Source: a virus. From it: a stretch of DNA of 50,767 nt. The position numbers and the translations under genes are program-made. Below the pieces are notes generated by a model, which was not told where the DNA came from, searched no databases, and worked only from the letters and a program-made list of their open reading frames with translations. The stretch is taken from positions 1 through 50,767 of IMG/VR virus record IMGVR_UViG_3300011113_000109, one strand, 5' to 3'. Shown here in pieces: positions 18,062-27,972 of this stretch. Positions within the stretch are counted from its first letter, which is position 1. Every line of letters begins with the position of its first letter.

Positions 18062-20764
18062 TTAGGTTAGAATATTCTTGAAATAAACCTGTTGAGCCTT
18101 GTAATTCATCAAGACTTCTGAGGTATTTAGGGGTCTACTGTAGAATTTTAAACTTCCTATGAACCCACGCAAACCACTAACAACCCCTCCTCGATCTCCT
18201 CCCATGAAGTTTCCATAATCTGACATTCCGTCTGTATAACCACCCCCCACAATCCAAGGGGTATAGAAAGGATTCAGTTTTGGACCATTCTGCACGCTCT
18301 TTGGGCCATCTACCGATGTTGGAGAATACTCAAAGCTGTTATCTTTCTTAAAACTAGGTAAATCAATAGTTGCAAACTTCTGAACACCGAAAACAGTGCT
18401 AATAGATGAGGTAGTCATTAATTGACCATCACAATAAAGACTAATTTCATCTTTTCTTGGGTCACCAACAATATCAACTAAAATAAACTGACCTGAAGCA
18501 TCCCCAAATGATTTTCCATTTACTTTAGTTCTACAATCAAAGGACATTTTATAGAAATTAGTTTCATCTGTACAAGCTAAAGTATTGACCCAAGAACAGG
18601 AGCTTAAGTCTCTTGATTGAGTAGGTGCAACAAAGAAACTTAAAGATGAGACAGGATCGTTCAAACGATTATCATTGCTATAACCTTTTCCAGCTTGAGT
18701 TATTCTTCTATCTCTAGTGAACCCAGACAAGAACCCTCGTACAAAATCACTAGTTCTATCTAAAGCAAGATAATCAAGATCAAGAATTGTTCCAACAGAG
18801 TTAGTTGCTGTAATTCCATTTCTTGATCCTGTATTTTCATTTCCTAATAAAACCCTTGTTAGAGAAGATGTTGTTCCACTTAGCCAACCAAGGCTTCCAT
18901 CAGTTAGATAAGGAGCGTGAACCCAACATTCAATTGTAAATCCACTTGGGTTATACATCAAGTCTTGATACTCTTTAGTATCAGGTAGTCTTGCGTAAGA
19001 TCCTAATGCATCAGTTAATGATGGAGTTACTGAATTATTTTTTACTATACCTTGTAAATAAGGAATTGATAACCCAGAGACAAAAACTGAACTGGCATAA
19101 TTTGCGACCAATTGAATTTTGTTATAAGTTTTATCTACTGCTGTATTATTAATGTTATATTGAGTTGAAGATGGTTGTACTACATCAGCTTGCAAGAAGT
19201 TGTATATACCAAATAACCCATCTGTAACAACAGTGTCAGTTAGAGATTGAATGGTAGAACTAGTTTCTATTTCTGAATATATTATGTCACCAATTCCAAC
19301 TTCTGGGACTATCAACTCTCTAATTGTGATTACATCATTAGCTCTTACAGGAGGTAATGCGTATTTAGTTTCTATTGGAAGCACTATTCCAGAAACTTCA
19401 GCCTGTTCAAATATAAGCTTTCTTTGTTTATCAAATTCTACTTTAAAGTTGAAGTTGTTTAAGTAGGAGAAATCATTTATAGGAATCTCCCCAGGTTTAA
19501 ATACTATTGGATTATAAGATGGATCTCCAGAAACTTGTTGAAAGACTGTTGGAGTTTTTACAGCAATCTCAATTTGTTTCTTGCGTCTTCTAATCTTGGA
19601 TGCGTGATTAGCTATCTCGGACAATAAAGCTAATCTCATATTTTTTGTTATTGAATTTTCTTGATTTGAGTTTAAAACTAATTGAGTTGTCAAAACAGAA
19701 GATAAATCATAAATATGATTATCCCTTTGATCTATCAAATTTTGTAAAAAGACATCACTGTCATAATACGATTTAAGTTGTAAACTATCGTCAATAATGT
19801 CTGGATCAAATAAAGTATTTTTATACTTATTGAACTGATCCAAAGAAATTGCTTGGCCTTTTCCTCCAAGATTAGGATCATGTTCGTATTTCCATTTTTC
19901 TCCATCGGGTATAACTTTAGAGTTTATATTTACAAAAATTGGATTAAGTCCCCCTGTTTGGGAGTCATAGTATAATCCATCTTTTGTAAGTAAGAAATAT
20001 CCATTTGTGCTTATTGGTGGACCAAAAGACAATCTAAATGTAGGCTCCGTTGGAGTATCGTCCACTGCTTGTCTATTAAAATCAGTTCCACTTAAAGCTG
20101 AATCAAAAATAGATAGATCTGAAAATACAGGTTCTTTTGTTGGGTCAAGTTCTCTTTCTTGGAAGATTACTCCAATCTTGGCTTGTAACTCTTCACACTT
20201 TATGATAAAGTTTTTTGCTGATTCAAATCTATCTTTTTCTGCGGCATACTGGGCTGCTGCTAGTTGAGGATTTTTTAATAAAGATGAACTTCCTTTTTGA
20301 TATTTTAAAGCCTGTTCTAAAGATTGAATGCAGTTAGCTAACTCCTCTAATTGGTTTGCAACAAGTTGATAGTTTGTATAAAGTTGTGCTCCAAAAGCAA
20401 GACCTGTTTCGACAGCAGCAACAAACCCACCTAAGTTACCTAATTGAGCTAATCCATCGGCATCCAAACCATTTAGAGCATTTGATTTAAATTTTAATGT
20501 GCCATTCTCAGCATCAAATTCTATTATTCCTGTTTTGAAAAAAATGTTCTTTATAATTGAGGAAGTTACTTCATTTGCTTTCGCTTTTGCTTTCTGAACA
20601 TTTGAATTGATCTGATTCAAAACATCGGCAGGAAGTAAACTCAAAGCTTGGCTAGTAAAATCTAATATACATGGAGGAATTCCAAAAGCTGTTCCAACAG
20701 CTTGGAAAGGTGGTACTCCTGTACCTGTCTGTGCTGCAAATGTTTGAAGATCAAAAACTGCCAT
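18062..20764 (-). CDS. Baseplate-operon protein with C-terminal LamG-like domain
   Basis: This 900-residue protein is encoded between the spike and gp25 genes. The N-terminal ~200 residues are helical (LPADVLNQINSNVQKAKAKA and a Gln/Glu-rich coiled segment). The middle is mixed. The last ~300 residues look like a laminin-G/concanavalin-A-like sandwich: FTIECWVHAPYLTDGS, then EISLYCDGQLMTTSS, then GFIGSLKFYSRPLNTSEVL. That order (W-H/A start, 'y.dG.l' strand, 'G.ig.l..y.r.L...Ev') is typical of LamG folds that bind glycans or proteins. A carbohydrate-binding role at the baseplate is plausible but unproven. Confidence 0.85.
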   Translation of the reverse strand: MAVFDLQTFAAQTGTGVPPFQAVGTAFGIPPCILDFTSQALSLLPADVLNQINSNVQKAKAKANEVTSSIIKNIFFKTGIIEFDAENGTLKFKSNALNGLDADGLAQLGNLGGFVAAVETGLAFGAQLYTNYQLVANQLEELANCIQSLEQALKYQKGSSSLLKNPQLAAAQYAAEKDRFESAKNFIIKCEELQAKIGVIFQERELDPTKEPVFSDLSIFDSALSGTDFNRQAVDDTPTEPTFRLSFGPPISTNGYFLLTKDGLYYDSQTGGLNPIFVNINSKVIPDGEKWKYEHDPNLGGKGQAISLDQFNKYKNTLFDPDIIDDSLQLKSYYDSDVFLQNLIDQRDNHIYDLSSVLTTQLVLNSNQENSITKNMRLALLSEIANHASKIRRRKKQIEIAVKTPTVFQQVSGDPSYNPIVFKPGEIPINDFSYLNNFNFKVEFDKQRKLIFEQAEVSGIVLPIETKYALPPVRANDVITIRELIVPEVGIGDIIYSEIETSSTIQSLTDTVVTDGLFGIYNFLQADVVQPSSTQYNINNTAVDKTYNKIQLVANYASSVFVSGLSIPYLQGIVKNNSVTPSLTDALGSYARLPDTKEYQDLMYNPSGFTIECWVHAPYLTDGSLGWLSGTTSSLTRVLLGNENTGSRNGITATNSVGTILDLDYLALDRTSDFVRGFLSGFTRDRRITQAGKGYSNDNRLNDPVSSLSFFVAPTQSRDLSSCSWVNTLACTDETNFYKMSFDCRTKVNGKSFGDASGQFILVDIVGDPRKDEISLYCDGQLMTTSSISTVFGVQKFATIDLPSFKKDNSFEYSPTSVDGPKSVQNGPKLNPFYTPWIVGGGYTDGMSDYGNFMGGDRGGVVSGLRGFIGSLKFYSRPLNTSEVLMNYKAQQVYFKNILT

Positions 20765-21918
20765 TAGGTTGTAACTCCAAGTGGGTAATCAGGTAAAGCA
20801 GGAACTGTAGTAAGTGTTTCCTGTATTGACACTACTGGATTTGCTTTTAAAGAATTCAAATCAATAGTTTGCCCGTCTATATTTATAGGACCTGTAGAAA
20901 GCATATCAATTCCTGCTGCTGATTGTAACATTATTCTACCTTGTGTTGATTTTAAATGAATATTTCCTTCAGCTTCTAAATTTATTTCTGTTTTTCCTTT
21001 TATTAAAACAGTTCCCCCTGATATAATTGCTATGGTAGAATTTGGACTCTTAGTTTCTATTTGAATAACCTGAGGGGCTGTTGGATTTATCAAAGAATCA
21101 CAAAGTAAATGTATTTTAGATGTCCCTGGGCTTCCTGGGGTTCCAGGAGCTTGATTATCTTGACATCTAGAGTAAATATTAACATTTCCATTTTGTGCTT
21201 CTATGTTAACATTTCCCGCTCTTTGTCCAGCAACATCAATTAATTCTTTATTTATTTTTGTTGAGGAATTAACTATTGAGATATCTTTACCATCACCTAA
21301 AGCTATTACAATAGAACCTTCTTGAGCCCTGAGTTCTTGATTCATGGAAGCAAAGCTTTTAACAGTTCCCATGCAGTCTATGGCGTTATTACTTGAACTA
21401 ATTGTAACTCCGTCACCATGCTCGTTTTGTAAATAAATTGAATCAACATCAGGTGAATCATTAAGAGCTAATCTTTTTCCAGATGCGGATTTTAGATTAA
21501 TTCCAATATCTTTATACTCTTTACTGATACCATGACCAAACACTAGTTTATTACCAAGTTGATCTTTTAAAACTACTTTTTCTGGAACAGCATTAGCTTT
21601 ATAAATATTTGGTTCTATTTGGTCAACTAAAGGTTTCTCATCTTCTTTTATTTTATTTGGGTTATCAACTAAAGTTTCAGGCTGTTCTAGATAACTTCCT
21701 AAATAGAAAAAATCAGTAGTATTTTCTGGTTGGACAACTAAGATATGATTTCCTACGGAGGGTAATCCTATGAATCCTGATCCCCCTCCTCCAAAAAATG
21801 GAGAGGTGTATCTAATGGGATAATCTACATCTTCAGACATGGTATTAATTTTTGCTCTGAATGTTAGTTTATCATCACTGATACTGACTTGAGTTACTTC
21901 TGCTGTAGATATCTTCAT
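20764..21918 (-). CDS. Baseplate central spike, gp5/gpV-like (OB fold plus beta-helix)
   Basis: This is a 384-residue protein. Residues ~45-80 resemble the gp5/VgrG OB domain (GFIGLPSVGNHILVVQPEN, then FFYLGSYLEQP). The C-terminal half has repeated short strands with Asn/Asp turns (NVNIEAQNGNVNIYS, EINLEAEGNIHLKSTQGRI), typical of the triple-stranded beta-helix needle. No lysozyme domain is present, so this is a plain spike as in P2 gpV rather than T4 gp5. The PAAR protein at 608-952 is the likely tip. The ATG overlaps the next gene's stop by one base, and GGAG precedes the downstream start. Confidence 0.87.
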   Translation of the reverse strand: MKISTAEVTQVSISDDKLTFRAKINTMSEDVDYPIRYTSPFFGGGGSGFIGLPSVGNHILVVQPENTTDFFYLGSYLEQPETLVDNPNKIKEDEKPLVDQIEPNIYKANAVPEKVVLKDQLGNKLVFGHGISKEYKDIGINLKSASGKRLALNDSPDVDSIYLQNEHGDGVTISSSNNAIDCMGTVKSFASMNQELRAQEGSIVIALGDGKDISIVNSSTKINKELIDVAGQRAGNVNIEAQNGNVNIYSRCQDNQAPGTPGSPGTSKIHLLCDSLINPTAPQVIQIETKSPNSTIAIISGGTVLIKGKTEINLEAEGNIHLKSTQGRIMLQSAAGIDMLSTGPINIDGQTIDLNSLKANPVVSIQETLTTVPALPDYPLGVTT

Positions 21919-21921
21919 ATT

Positions 21922-24396
21922 TTAATTTCTTTGGTCTGTTAAATTATTAATAGCAGCTTCCCTTGGAGAAGTAATTGGTGCTCTAACTAAAACAAATTCT
22001 GAATACATTTGGTTATCTCTAAGAGTGTGCTTATATCCTTTAATTAAATAATAGTTTGTAATTAAATCTGTAAATCTAATTCCAGTCTCGGCTTCTCCTA
22101 TTATTTTTGGAGTTTGAGCAAACAAAAGACAAGGTAAGTTTATAACTGCATTACCTGACAAAAAAACAAAAGGCACAGTTTTAATTCTTAAACTCATTAT
22201 TTTATCATGCACTTGTTCAGCAATATCAGCATAAATCTCTACAGAAGACTTAGTTGTTAATTTATCTATAACTTGTATTCTTTTATTAGGATATTTTTGT
22301 ATTTCTTCAGCCGCAGCAATAAAAGCCTTAGCTAATTCTTCAGCGTTTCTATAACTACCGAAATTTTTGTAAATTGGAACAGGACTATTAGTACTAAGTT
22401 CGTCGGCTAATTCTTTTTCTAATTTTGTTTTTTCTTGATCACTTAATCCTTTGTTTAGTTTATTTAACACATAAGCTATTATTGATTCCCTAGAAGATAA
22501 TGCTCCATCTTTAAGAGATTCAGAATATTGTCCAGCAAGGTGATTAGTAGCTCCTTTAATTAACTCTTTTTGAAATCCTAATCTCAGTTGTTCAGTGTAA
22601 ACTAAATTTTGTACTACTTGAAGACTTTCTACATTTGGATTACTCATGTTATATCTAAACACTGGTAGTCCTGTAAAAAAATTTTTATTAATATCAGTGC
22701 TAAATTTTGTTTTATATGTAAATGTATCTGGGAAATCTGATATACTTCCAAAAGGGGTGGTATTTACAGGTTTTAATGCAACTTTTCGTATTTTTTCATT
22801 ATAATCAGAATCAACTAAAAGTGAATCTAAATAATGAATAATAATATTATTAAAATAATAATTTTGCTGCTGTTCTGTTTCTGATTCACTATAGGTAACT
22901 TTCTGAGAACCATATAAATATTTAGATACTAATGTTTTGTCGCCAAAGACAACATAAGTTCCACTAGGAGCGGAACTATTTCCATCATTGAAAGTATAAT
23001 AATCTTCTTTGTTCTCTTTTCTATAATTTTCCCAAGTATTTATTATATTAGTGTTAGACTCATAAAAAAGAACTGGATCAATAGGTTGAATTTGCGCTGT
23101 AGGTAGGTATTTGTTTATTAATTTTATTACATCTGTTATTCTTTCATAGTAGCTAGGTAATTCATCATCAAATTTAGTGTCATTGATTTCGCAATTAAAA
23201 TCTCCTTTTATATTATTAATTGCTAATAATTCTGCTGAAATGTTTTGTGTTGATTGTAGGGAGGTACTAAGTGGTTGTGGAGTTGTATTTGGTGAAACTT
23301 GTCTTACTAAATAAATTCTAAAAAAACCTAAAAATTGTCTCAAAAAATCTTCGGTAATTATGGACTGTTTTGTTTTAGTAGTAAAACCAGAGCCTGACTT
23401 AATGTTTTCTATAGTCTTTTCAAGGCTATCTAATTTAATGTCTTTAGCTAGTGCTTGAACCAATACATTTAAATTAGGGAGAAGCACTATTACATTAGAT
23501 AATCCAGTTATTTTTCTTAAATAATCCCTCATACAATCAGTTATCAATTGATGAAAATCAACTAAATTACTGTATTTACGAAAAAAACTATTAATTTCTG
23601 GAAATTTTCTTTGTATAAAAGTATTTTGTAGACCAAACTTTATAAGAAATTTTGTGTCTGATTTTCTAGCAGGATAGATAGAAATAGAATTTCCGTTTAT
23701 ATATTCTTCAAAATTTATTTTTTTTGAACGACCTGAAACTACTTGTTTTCTATAATGATTTTTAAAATTATAGGTTTTTAATATTTCATTTTGTTTATTA
23801 GTTCCTTTTTGAAGATCTGTTATACCTATAGAATTTCCTGAAGACTTAAAGACTAATTTAAACTTTTTAAACTCTGTAAAATTTACATCAACTTGCATTA
23901 GCTGACATCTAAATGGCCCTGCCCAAGTTTGAATATCTGTTCCTACTCCATAAGCAATAAAAAAATCTCTCTCTTGATTTGTCTCGGTAAAAAGTTTTAT
24001 GTATTCATAAGAAAATTCTTGTAATTTTTTTATTGCTACACTATTTCTATTTTTATCAAAGGCTTCTTTTAGTCCTTTATACTCGTTAGATTCTTTTAAA
24101 ACATCTTTAAAAGTATTAGGATAGTTTGATAAAGTTATCATTCTTAATTCAAACTCATTATTAGGGTCAATTATTTCTACTTCTATGGTAGTTGCTTTAT
24201 CATAATTTTGTTTATGTTCTAAAGATATTATATTTGGATTAGCATAGTTTGAAAATAATAAAGCTTCCTGATTTTCTCCAGAATATTCTTTTACTAAATC
24301 TTCTACTTGTAATGGTAATTCAGATGTAAATAATTTATTCATTACATCTTCAGTAAAAGAAATAAAAACGAATGGTACTGGAACTGGAGTTGTCAT
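21922..24396 (-). CDS. Baseplate hub protein (gp27/gpD-like, tentative)
   Basis: This 824-residue protein is encoded between the gp53-like gene and the spike gene, where tail hub proteins that hold the spike (T4 gp27, P2 gpD) are usually found. The N-terminus starts with beta strands and an acidic charge pattern, with ATTIEVEIIDPNNEFEL as a typical hub-type strand. Residues ~155-190 (FFIAYGVGTDIQTWAGPFRC) read like a tube-mimicking domain. No sequence motif is decisive, so the call rests mainly on synteny and size. A four-base overlap with the upstream gene implies coupled translation. Confidence 0.75.
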   Translation of the reverse strand: MTTPVPVPFVFISFTEDVMNKLFTSELPLQVEDLVKEYSGENQEALLFSNYANPNIISLEHKQNYDKATTIEVEIIDPNNEFELRMITLSNYPNTFKDVLKESNEYKGLKEAFDKNRNSVAIKKLQEFSYEYIKLFTETNQERDFFIAYGVGTDIQTWAGPFRCQLMQVDVNFTEFKKFKLVFKSSGNSIGITDLQKGTNKQNEILKTYNFKNHYRKQVVSGRSKKINFEEYINGNSISIYPARKSDTKFLIKFGLQNTFIQRKFPEINSFFRKYSNLVDFHQLITDCMRDYLRKITGLSNVIVLLPNLNVLVQALAKDIKLDSLEKTIENIKSGSGFTTKTKQSIITEDFLRQFLGFFRIYLVRQVSPNTTPQPLSTSLQSTQNISAELLAINNIKGDFNCEINDTKFDDELPSYYERITDVIKLINKYLPTAQIQPIDPVLFYESNTNIINTWENYRKENKEDYYTFNDGNSSAPSGTYVVFGDKTLVSKYLYGSQKVTYSESETEQQQNYYFNNIIIHYLDSLLVDSDYNEKIRKVALKPVNTTPFGSISDFPDTFTYKTKFSTDINKNFFTGLPVFRYNMSNPNVESLQVVQNLVYTEQLRLGFQKELIKGATNHLAGQYSESLKDGALSSRESIIAYVLNKLNKGLSDQEKTKLEKELADELSTNSPVPIYKNFGSYRNAEELAKAFIAAAEEIQKYPNKRIQVIDKLTTKSSVEIYADIAEQVHDKIMSLRIKTVPFVFLSGNAVINLPCLLFAQTPKIIGEAETGIRFTDLITNYYLIKGYKHTLRDNQMYSEFVLVRAPITSPREAAINNLTDQRN

Positions 24397-24701
24397 TTTA
24401 ATCTAGGTAATAAAATTCTTTGATTAGCATCTAGAGATTCAAAAGGATCTGCTATGTTGTTTACGAATAACACCAACCACCAATTTATTGGTGATCCATA
24501 ATAACTATTTGCGATTAGATCTGGCCTTTTTTTAAAGTCGGTTGGTAAGTATGTAAAATCATAATAGAATGTCTTATCAATATTAGTTATCTTATCATCA
24601 AAAGTTTGTGAATTAACAATACTATTAACAACTCTACCTTTATGATTGTAAATAACTGAATCATAATCATAAGGCCCTAAACTTGTTTTGTTATTTGCCA
24701 T
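24393..24701 (-). CDS. Baseplate wedge protein gp53-like
   Basis: This is a 102-residue protein with the gp53/LysM-like signature across residues 60-98: KKRPDLIANSYYGSPINWW, then VNNIADPFE and an ILLPRL end. The pattern 'RpD.iA..yYG...wWwl...N.i.DPf......i..P' is typical of T4 gp53 and related baseplate wedge proteins. The product links wedges to the hub. Its stop overlaps the start of the hub gene by four bases. Confidence 0.88.
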   Translation of the reverse strand: MANNKTSLGPYDYDSVIYNHKGRVVNSIVNSQTFDDKITNIDKTFYYDFTYLPTDFKKRPDLIANSYYGSPINWWLVLFVNNIADPFESLDANQRILLPRLK

Positions 24702-24703
24702 AA

Positions 24704-25597
24704 TTAAAATTTCTCATCTTGTGATATTGAACCAGGATCCATACTTCTGAAGTCTGATAAAACAGATTCATATCCTGTTAAATTATCTCTAGAAACAACT
24801 GTAAATTTGTCATACTTTTTAAAATCTCCAGTTCTATTTTCCTCTAATTCTAGCTCAAATGTTATCATTCTAGGCATAAGAGTATGAATATCAAATCCAG
24901 CCTTATCATCCCCAGATACTCTAAAAGAATAACTTTTACAAATGCATGGAATGTTTTGATACATTATTCCATGTGATAATCTAATTATTGGAGGACCTAA
25001 TAATGGATTTTGAGCATTGTTTACAACTGAACTTCTAATAATATTAGTCCAATATAAAACTAATTCTATAGCTTGAATATCTTTATTTTCTCTAAGTATC
25101 TCTAAATATTCTGCTGTTTTAAAAGAAGAATTTTCTAATAAATCTTGTACGCTATCAAAAGTATCAGGATTGTTTATTCCTTCAGCTATAGTTTTATCAA
25201 GAGAAACTTTTGAAATATATTTAGATGCATATACTTCTGATTGTTTTTGTTTTTTATTGTTACCAACCCCAGTTCTATCAAATGATTGAAATAAAATATT
25301 ATAATCATTTTTTATGTATTTAGTTTCATTTACATCTGCATGGTTATATTGGATGTGGGGTAATGTCATAGAAAATGTTAATCTAAGTTTTCTAGAATCA
25401 GCACCCAAATAACCATACAAGTTACTAGCTCTTGATAGCAATCTAAAATCTTGATACCTAGCTGCTTTACTTTCACTAATAGTTACATTTTCAAAAAAAG
25501 GTAAAGTAACTCTTATTGGAGCCTTACCTTTAGTATTGGGGAAATAAAAAACAAGTTTTGATCTTTCTGGAAGATCTCTACGATTTATTTTTGTCAT
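24704..25597 (-). CDS. Tail tube/baseplate junction protein (tentative)
   Basis: This 297-residue protein lies between the tape measure and the gp53-like gene. Residues ~28-80 (VTLPFFENVTISESKAARY, then LSRASNLYGYLGADSRK) and ~200-250 (PPIIRLSHGIMYQNIPCIC, then a Phe-Glu-Leu strand) look like the tube-fold proteins that cap the hub or start tail tube assembly (T4 gp48/gp54 or LysM-linked proteins). I cannot assign a definite family from sequence alone. Position and the two beta-rich halves support a role at the tube-baseplate junction. Confidence 0.75.
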   Translation of the reverse strand: MTKINRRDLPERSKLVFYFPNTKGKAPIRVTLPFFENVTISESKAARYQDFRLLSRASNLYGYLGADSRKLRLTFSMTLPHIQYNHADVNETKYIKNDYNILFQSFDRTGVGNNKKQKQSEVYASKYISKVSLDKTIAEGINNPDTFDSVQDLLENSSFKTAEYLEILRENKDIQAIELVLYWTNIIRSSVVNNAQNPLLGPPIIRLSHGIMYQNIPCICKSYSFRVSGDDKAGFDIHTLMPRMITFELELEENRTGDFKKYDKFTVVSRDNLTGYESVLSDFRSMDPGSISQDEKF

Positions 25598-25600
25598 AAA

Positions 25601-27190
25601 TCAAACAACAACTTCAAATGTTGGCCCTTGTAGTTTTTTGTTAAGATCGGTAGTATGGTACGCAGTTTTTGCACCATGCTCACTGATGTCTTTTAAGTAA
25701 CTAATAATTTGACCATTATTCAATTGTATAGATCCTCCAGATTTAAATCCAAGATAAACATCTATTGCATCTTGCAGTAATTGAAAATTAAAATCTGATC
25801 TGTTACTGTAATCTATATTTTTATTGTCAATATCGTCTGCAACAACTTTTGTATTTTTCTCAACTGGCTTCAAAGCATCTTGGAATGCTTTAATCATCCT
25901 ATCTGTTTCAGCTTTCTGTCTATCAACTTCTTCAGTGCTTGTAAATAAATCTCCTATATAATTTCCTATTTTAGCAAAGAAACTCATTATACTTCCTAAA
26001 AATGTAATTACTGGAGTTAATAATTCAACAAGCAAAACAAAAGATCTTCCTGCTCTAGTTGCTACTGGAACTAAGGTATTTATTACATAATCTCTAAATT
26101 TATTTATACCTTCTCCACTCTGAAATAAGCCTGTATGGAAACTACCAAAAGCATCCATTATTGGATTTAAAAAAGCTTGGGTTAAAAGAGATATTGCTTC
26201 CATAAAAGGTGGAATCAAATCTTTAAATTTTTCCATAAAATCTAACCTGATTTTTTCTACTGGAGCAAAAACGGCTTTCATGGTATTCCCAATGTTACCC
26301 ATTATTTCTGCAAATCTTTCGTTTGCGTCTTGAACAGGTCTTTGTTGATCTAATGCTTTGATTAAAGTATTTGGTAATGCTGCTAAATCTCTACCAAAAG
26401 TATCTTGAATAAATTCCACAGATTCAGAAGTTGCTCCTCTGAAAGTATCCATAGATTGTTTACTATCATTCAAAGCAGACTTAAAAGAATTCAACATTTC
26501 AGCCGCATTTAATTCTCCTGACAATAATGCTCTATGCTCATCAAGCATTCCAGCCATCAGTAATCTTTGACGATTAGCTTCAGATGGATCCATCAAAATC
26601 TTTATAAAGTTTTCTGCTAAAGCTTTATTAGCAAACCCTATTTGTCCTATAAATTCTTGAGTGGCTTTTGCAAAATTTTCGGAATCAACTCCTGCTATGT
26701 TAAGAGTTTCAAAAGCTGGTCTAAGGGCTTCTAAAGATTGAATTAAATCATCAGTTGCCATAGAATACTTTAACCCAGTTTGTAAAGTTGTCTCTGCTAA
26801 ATTGTTTAGACCTTGATTTGTCATCAAACCAACAGAAGCAACTTGAGCAAAGGTTGCAATTGTCTGTTTACTGGAAATACCTAAGGCTTCCTGCGCGGCA
26901 GCTAATTTACCAATTCCTTGAGTATTACCAACTATGGCGTTTCTTTGAAGTTCTAATCCAATAGAAAATCTTCGGTCAAGTGATAGACTAAGACCATTTG
27001 TAGCATCAGTTCCTTTTTTGAAAGTATCGTTTACAGACTGAGATATAGTCAGAGATCTTTGGCTAACCTCTGTATACATCTTGATACCTTTAGAAATCTC
27101 TGAAGCAGCAGATTGTAAAGCTGCTACAGAAGTTTGTAGTCCAGCTAAAGCTCCTTGAACTGCTGCTAATGCTGCTAATGGTAATGCCAT
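25601..27190 (-). CDS. Tail tape-measure protein (gp29-like)
   Basis: This 529-residue, almost entirely alpha-helical protein has an Ala/Leu/Gln-rich N-terminus (GALAGLQTSVAALQSAASEI). It has long stretches of Ser/Thr/Gln helices and a hydrophobic segment around residues 380-410 (LVELLTPVITFLGSIMSFF), as in tape-measure proteins. The length is similar to T4 gp29 (590 residues), suggesting a tail of comparable or slightly shorter length. It is the first gene of the contiguous baseplate block. The frameshifted chaperone gene upstream at 30573-31486 is its expected assembly partner. Confidence 0.82.
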   Translation of the reverse strand: MALPLAALAAVQGALAGLQTSVAALQSAASEISKGIKMYTEVSQRSLTISQSVNDTFKKGTDATNGLSLSLDRRFSIGLELQRNAIVGNTQGIGKLAAAQEALGISSKQTIATFAQVASVGLMTNQGLNNLAETTLQTGLKYSMATDDLIQSLEALRPAFETLNIAGVDSENFAKATQEFIGQIGFANKALAENFIKILMDPSEANRQRLLMAGMLDEHRALLSGELNAAEMLNSFKSALNDSKQSMDTFRGATSESVEFIQDTFGRDLAALPNTLIKALDQQRPVQDANERFAEIMGNIGNTMKAVFAPVEKIRLDFMEKFKDLIPPFMEAISLLTQAFLNPIMDAFGSFHTGLFQSGEGINKFRDYVINTLVPVATRAGRSFVLLVELLTPVITFLGSIMSFFAKIGNYIGDLFTSTEEVDRQKAETDRMIKAFQDALKPVEKNTKVVADDIDNKNIDYSNRSDFNFQLLQDAIDVYLGFKSGGSIQLNNGQIISYLKDISEHGAKTAYHTTDLNKKLQGPTFEVVV

Positions 27191-27196
27191 TTTAAA

Positions 27197-27595
27197 TTAT
27201 TTCTTTTCTTCTGTTTTTGGGGTATAGGTAGATAAAAGATAAATATTTCCTATTATTTTGGACATGATATATGTTCGATACTCTTTTTTATTTATGAGTG
27301 ATCTATTTTTATATAGAGATTTAACATAATTTACGCTTAAATCACTAGGCAAAGTTACTCGAACACAAGTTAAAAGAGTGTTCCCTGTCTTGGCATCCTT
27401 TTCTACTGGTCTGACAGCCATTACCGTTCTTTCTCTAACAGCATTGTTTTTGAACTGTTTAACTCTATATTTAAATAATAAAACATCTCCTTTTCTTATC
27501 ACGGAGCCACTTTTAGGTACTGGAACTAATTTAATTCCTTCTCCTGAATCCGCATTTTTTAAAATATTTGAGATTTTTTTTGAAAATACTGTCAT
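27197..27595 (-). CDS. Small basic protein of unknown function
   Basis: This 132-residue Lys-rich protein has an SH3-like core (GSVIRKGDVLLFKYRVKQ, residues ~29-46) and ends in a Lys/Glu tail. It is encoded six bases upstream of the tape-measure gene and reads with it. Only a weak AGG-type SD is visible. The small beta-barrel and the position suggest a tail-assembly or tube-associated factor, but I do not recognise the family. Confidence 0.75.
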   Translation of the reverse strand: MTVFSKKISNILKNADSGEGIKLVPVPKSGSVIRKGDVLLFKYRVKQFKNNAVRERTVMAVRPVEKDAKTGNTLLTCVRVTLPSDLSVNYVKSLYKNRSLINKKEYRTYIMSKIIGNIYLLSTYTPKTEEKK

Positions 27596-27642
27596 TTTTT
27601 CGCCTATAATAAATTCATATTAAGTTAGGAATACAATAAATA

Positions 27643-27972
27643 ATGTCTAGTGATAATATAAATATAGATATAGTAGATTTTATAGATTTAATAAATGATA
27701 CATTAAGTTCTCAGTTTATTGAAAGATGGAGACATAAGTATTCTGAAAAGTTTATAAAGCATTTTCAATTAAAACTTTTAGAATCTCTTACGAAACAAAA
27801 ACCATTAAAAATAAACATATTATATACTTATTTAACTAAAAAGTGTAAATATTCACCAGAACAAGTAACAAACTTTTTTGATTCTATAGACATTAATTTA
27901 TATAGACCTTTTATTACTGGTCGTTTGAAGCCTTTGAAGATGCCTTTAACTTCTTCAGGCTCTCCTCTATAA
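27643..27972 (+). CDS. Small protein of unknown function
   Basis: This 109-residue, AT-rich ORF is divergent from the preceding minus-strand gene. Residues 1-75 are predicted helical (VDFIDLINDTLSSQFIERW, and YLTKKCKYSPEQVTNFFDSI). No SD precedes the ATG. A TACAAT box lies five bases before it, so a leaderless start is possible, though no good -35 is visible. The 3' end overlaps the convergent nuclease gene by 59 bases. The family is not recognised. Confidence 0.65.
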   Translation: MSSDNINIDIVDFIDLINDTLSSQFIERWRHKYSEKFIKHFQLKLLESLTKQKPLKINILYTYLTKKCKYSPEQVTNFFDSIDINLYRPFITGRLKPLKMPLTSSGSPL

